From assembly GCF_002754475.1 (NCBI RefSeq), contig NZ_PEFL01000001.1, positions 2,790,001-2,854,000 on the forward strand: a stretch of 64,000 nt of DNA, written 5' to 3'. Positions 61,119 to 64,000 of this stretch are shown in pieces. Position 1 is the stretch's first letter. Every line of letters begins with the position of its first letter. Below the pieces are notes generated by a model. That model was not told where the DNA came from. It made no database searches and was given only the letters and a program-made list of their open reading frames with translations. The translations under genes and the position numbers were made by a program. The stretch comes from Comamonas sp. 26. Its GTDB lineage: Bacteria; Pseudomonadota; Gammaproteobacteria; Burkholderiales; Burkholderiaceae_C.

Positions 61119-64000
61119 ATGAACTTTCAAGAACGAGCCCCTCTAAAAATGGCTGTGTCGCTTTCAGCGCGCAGTTTGCATTTCTCACAAGCCCCGAACC
61201 CACAGACCCAGCAAGCTCAGATCGTCGTGGTGATGGCACTTCGGAATCAAGCAGCCTATCTATCTTCAGCGCTCGCCAGTGCCTTAGGGCAAAACATTGA
61301 ACTTGGAAAACTTGCTGTCTTGATCCTCGATGATCAGTCTTCTGACAATTGGCGCGAAACGGCGCATGTCCTTTTGGCTGATCCACGTGTTGTCATTGCA
61401 CACGGCATATGTGGTTCCGCAGCGCATGCACGTAATGCACTGCTAGATCTTGTTGACCTGCACCTCCCTTCGGCGAAGTGGGTTGCGCGATTGGATGCTG
61501 ACGACACCTTCGCATCCCCCAATGTATTACAAGTGATGACCGACGAGGGGGAACGCACTGGAGCAAGCTTTGTTCTCGGAAGTAATCATCTCCTACTCAA
61601 CGACAAGCACTTGCCTCAGAGCAATATTGCCGACCCAGTCGCACTGAGCGATCCAAAGCAACTGCTGGAGTTCATTGAGGCGTTCTGTCACCAACGCTCC
61701 CAATTCGAGCTGCCATCCTGCAATCTGGTTCTTCGAGCAAGACAAGGAGTCCGCTATCCAATAATACGCAGCGCAGAGGATCACTGGTTGGTCTCATCCT
61801 TGCTGCTATTTCGCTTATCGGAAGCGGCAATTGTTCCTTATCCGGTCTACTGTACATATCGTTTAGACGGTTCGACTTCGCAACAGAACCGCGATTCGAC
61901 AGAGTGGCACCAAACTCGAACGCGGCTTGCGCAAGCCTTTGCAATTTGGTACGAGACGCTTCAAAACTTTGATGATGTGCTTGGTCACGGTATGGAAGGC
62001 ATCGTTTGGAATAAGGATGGCCACATTCATAAAAGATTCTACCCATGGACAATCCAACTAGAGCAACTGGAAGCAGTACAGCGACTAGCCGCTGCCTGTC
62101 CCAAGCACATCGTTAAGTTTGAAATTCTTCCAAGCAAAGACGGAGCCTGCGTCACACGCTATAAAGGACAGCCAACAGAAGTCATCAGCGGATCTGTGAC
62201 GACGAGTGTGTTGCGAGAGTTCTTGCTAGCCCTGTGGCGGTCCCAAGTTGTTGTAAGCAACATCAGACGTGACAACCTGCGTCTCAGCACCGAAGGGCTG
62301 TTGATGTACATTGATATCGGCGCAGATATTGTGCCGCTTAGCGTTTCGCGATTCATGGACTGCGCGGCAAGGGCTTACGCTGTACTGATTCTTGAGTGGT
62401 CTGACTTTGAGTTAGCACGCCGACTAACGACACGTCGTGAAGAAGAAGTGCTGGCTGATTTGCCAGGCTTCGAAAGGTTCTACGGCAACCTTATCAACGA
62501 GTTGCACCCTTTGGTAGCATCGCCAGCAGTCGCTTCATCCCCAGTCCACACGCACGACGATGTCAGCCTTTTGATTAAGTGCTGTCCGCAGGATGCAGAC
62601 AGCTTGAGAGATCAGGTGATGCACATCGTTGGAACACTGGCAGGACAGACACGATTTGAGCGACGGATTCTGACAGTAGACCCATTCGAAGGGCCGTACC
62701 TGCGTGAGTTCGGTAAAGGCAATCTCCCTGCCGTGCTCAAAATTGCATATCGCCTGCAAGCTGAGTCTTGGATCGACGAAGTTTGGATTGCGCCGAAGGA
62801 CCCGCATAGCGTATCGCAGGTCAATGCTCGGTGGTTCGATTCCGGCACATGTCTCTCGACGCACACTCTCATGGGGGCACCAGTGACATCTCAGGTATGG
62901 GCCTTTGATCAGGTGGTCACTCGCTATGTGCTTCAGGTGGACTGTGATGTTCTTGTAGGTCGCCAGGATGCCGAGCATGACTACGTGAGCGACATGCTCA
63001 ATGCGATGAGACCTGATGACGTTTGGTGCGTTGGCTTCAACATTCCAAAGGCCCTGAACGGAAGCCACCCCTACACGGCGCGCGAGGAAGGCTTCGCTCC
63101 TGAGATCCGGTTGGGACTACTTGACCTCAGACGAATTCGATCTCGTAGACCGTTCGTAAACCCAGTTATTGATGGAAAGTTGACGCTAATGTGGCATCGA
63201 GCTCTAGAGCTAGAGCAGAGACAAAGTGGGATGCGAAGCCTGCGCGGGGGAGATAGCCGAAGTTTTTACATTCATCCGATGAACTTCGATAAGCATGACC
63301 CGAGGCTAATATTGGTGCGCGACATGGTTGGGCAGGGGAAATATCCTCTACGTCAAGCGGAGCAGTGGGATTTGGACATATCTTTGGATTGGCATTATCC
63401 AAAACGTGGCGAGGATATCGTGTTCCTGCTCCTTGGGAGAAAAACACCACTATCACTTTTTCAACGATGTATCACATCACTACAAGCACAAACCGACCAA
63501 GAGTTTGGGGTTATCGTCGTCGACGATGCAAGTGAGAGTTGGTTCAGCCAACAAATGCCGTTTGCACTAGGTTCGCTGAAGAATCGCACCACGCTGGTTC
63601 GTCATTCTCAAAGACAGGGCTACCTCGAAAACTTCCGTTTGGCAGTGGAAGAAATCTGTTTAAGGTCAGATACGTTGGTTGTTGTGCTTGATCAAGATGA
63701 TGCGCTCATGAGTCCAAACGTTGTTGAGTCACTGAGGGCGCGTTGGACAGATGGCGCGGACATGATTCATGCACCTATGTTCAGACCAGAAAAGCCTTTG
63801 CGTCGCTACACACCTGACTATACGTCCCCCAGATTGAAAGGCGGAGGCAATGTCTGGGCGCATCTCCGTGCCTTTCGAAAATCTCTGTTCATGGCAGTAC
63901 CTGCTGCGGAATGGGATCTTCCGAATGAATATTTTGATGCGCTCAGCGACTACCTGATGATGGTGCCCATGGCAGAAATGTCGCGGCGACCGATGTGGGT
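61119..64000 (+). CDS. Giant multidomain glycosyltransferase with kinase-like insert (partial)
   Basis: ATG 61119 opens a frame of 960 codons without a stop to the window end. Domain 1 (residues about 35-270): GT2, IVVVMALRNQAAYLSSALAS, WVARLDADDTFASP. Region 2 (about 285-450): kinase-like, EGIVWNKDGHIHKRFYPW, then VVSNIRRDNLRLSTEGLLMY and IDIGADIVPL, resembling the catalytic D-x4-N and DFG loops of APH/RIO-type kinases, with Asn where His is usual. Region 3 (about 475-720): GT-A-like, VLQVDCDVLVGRQDAE. Region 4 (about 765 onward): GT2 again, VFLLLGRKTPLSLFQRCITS, FGVIVVDDASES, VVVLDQDDALMSPN. Likely builds or modifies a complex surface glycan together with the two upstream genes. Confidence 0.8.
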   Translation, partial: MNFQERAPLKMAVSLSARSLHFSQAPNPQTQQAQIVVVMALRNQAAYLSSALASALGQNIELGKLAVLILDDQSSDNWRETAHVLLADPRVVIAHGICGSAAHARNALLDLVDLHLPSAKWVARLDADDTFASPNVLQVMTDEGERTGASFVLGSNHLLLNDKHLPQSNIADPVALSDPKQLLEFIEAFCHQRSQFELPSCNLVLRARQGVRYPIIRSAEDHWLVSSLLLFRLSEAAIVPYPVYCTYRLDGSTSQQNRDSTEWHQTRTRLAQAFAIWYETLQNFDDVLGHGMEGIVWNKDGHIHKRFYPWTIQLEQLEAVQRLAAACPKHIVKFEILPSKDGACVTRYKGQPTEVISGSVTTSVLREFLLALWRSQVVVSNIRRDNLRLSTEGLLMYIDIGADIVPLSVSRFMDCAARAYAVLILEWSDFELARRLTTRREEEVLADLPGFERFYGNLINELHPLVASPAVASSPVHTHDDVSLLIKCCPQDADSLRDQVMHIVGTLAGQTRFERRILTVDPFEGPYLREFGKGNLPAVLKIAYRLQAESWIDEVWIAPKDPHSVSQVNARWFDSGTCLSTHTLMGAPVTSQVWAFDQVVTRYVLQVDCDVLVGRQDAEHDYVSDMLNAMRPDDVWCVGFNIPKALNGSHPYTAREEGFAPEIRLGLLDLRRIRSRRPFVNPVIDGKLTLMWHRALELEQRQSGMRSLRGGDSRSFYIHPMNFDKHDPRLILVRDMVGQGKYPLRQAEQWDLDISLDWHYPKRGEDIVFLLLGRKTPLSLFQRCITSLQAQTDQEFGVIVVDDASESWFSQQMPFALGSLKNRTTLVRHSQRQGYLENFRLAVEEICLRSDTLVVVLDQDDALMSPNVVESLRARWTDGADMIHAPMFRPEKPLRRYTPDYTSPRLKGGGNVWAHLRAFRKSLFMAVPAAEWDLPNEYFDALSDYLMMVPMAEMSRRPMW

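Overview
The window looks like chromosome of a Comamonadaceae betaproteobacterium (Comamonas, Delftia or Acidovorax type). The support is overall high GC, the gene families in the left part, and intergenic 'TTTTTGATAGC...CAAGCG' elements of the kind I associate with that family. This is inference from sequence alone; no database was searched.

Bases 1-24,800 read as ordinary backbone. A MerR-type regulator and a divergent Cd/Zn/Pb P-type ATPase open the window. A periplasmic copper-detoxification operon follows: His/Met-rich protein, small exported protein, TolC-like outer-membrane lipoprotein, multicopper oxidase, cupredoxin, DUF411 protein, CusF-like protein. Then come a decayed LysR gene, a Gre-like factor, an LRR-kinase, two paralogous MetQ/NlpA binding proteins that share an upstream element, a LysR/MBL/SnoaL group with a frameshifted SnoaL gene, a P1-family peptidase, a DUF1631 protein, EttA, a RhlE-type helicase and an M14-peptidase-like lipoprotein.

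Bases 24,800-42,000 are accessory and scrambled. Four copies of one IS903-group (IS5 family) element lie in the same orientation. Only one has an intact transposase and none has a 9-bp target duplication. Between them lie tRNA-Arg(TCT) with a 12-copy 10-bp tandem repeat, a sigma/anti-sigma/DUF3455/fasciclin module with two matching promoter-like sites, and a broken phage rdgC followed by a diguanylate cyclase. To the right are a P4-type integrase pseudogene with repeated arm-like sites, an AlpA-type regulator, an FtsK-gamma-like small protein, the 3' end of a DUF262-type restriction gene cut by an IS21-family fragment, and three prophage genes, one of them a phage glycosyltransferase.

Bases 42,100-46,900 hold a compact stress or low-oxygen type group: DUF4010 membrane protein, Zn alcohol dehydrogenase, beta-CASP nuclease, universal stress protein. 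Two near-identical 12-bp palindromes flank the last gene.

Bases 47,700-64,000 form a prophage/defence island. It holds phage genes separated by AGCCCGC-N-GCGGGCT terminators. One is a cytosine methyltransferase gene that contains a second long, SD-led ORF in the +1 frame. Next is a BREX system reduced to its two ends: the wHTH of BrxR joined to the C-terminal half of PglZ, followed by complete brxL. An MntA-HepT toxin-antitoxin pair and two unrecognised genes follow. The window ends in a radical SAM / GT2 / very large multidomain glycosyltransferase cassette that runs off the edge. That cassette, the dual-coding methyltransferase and the BREX scar are the most interesting items.
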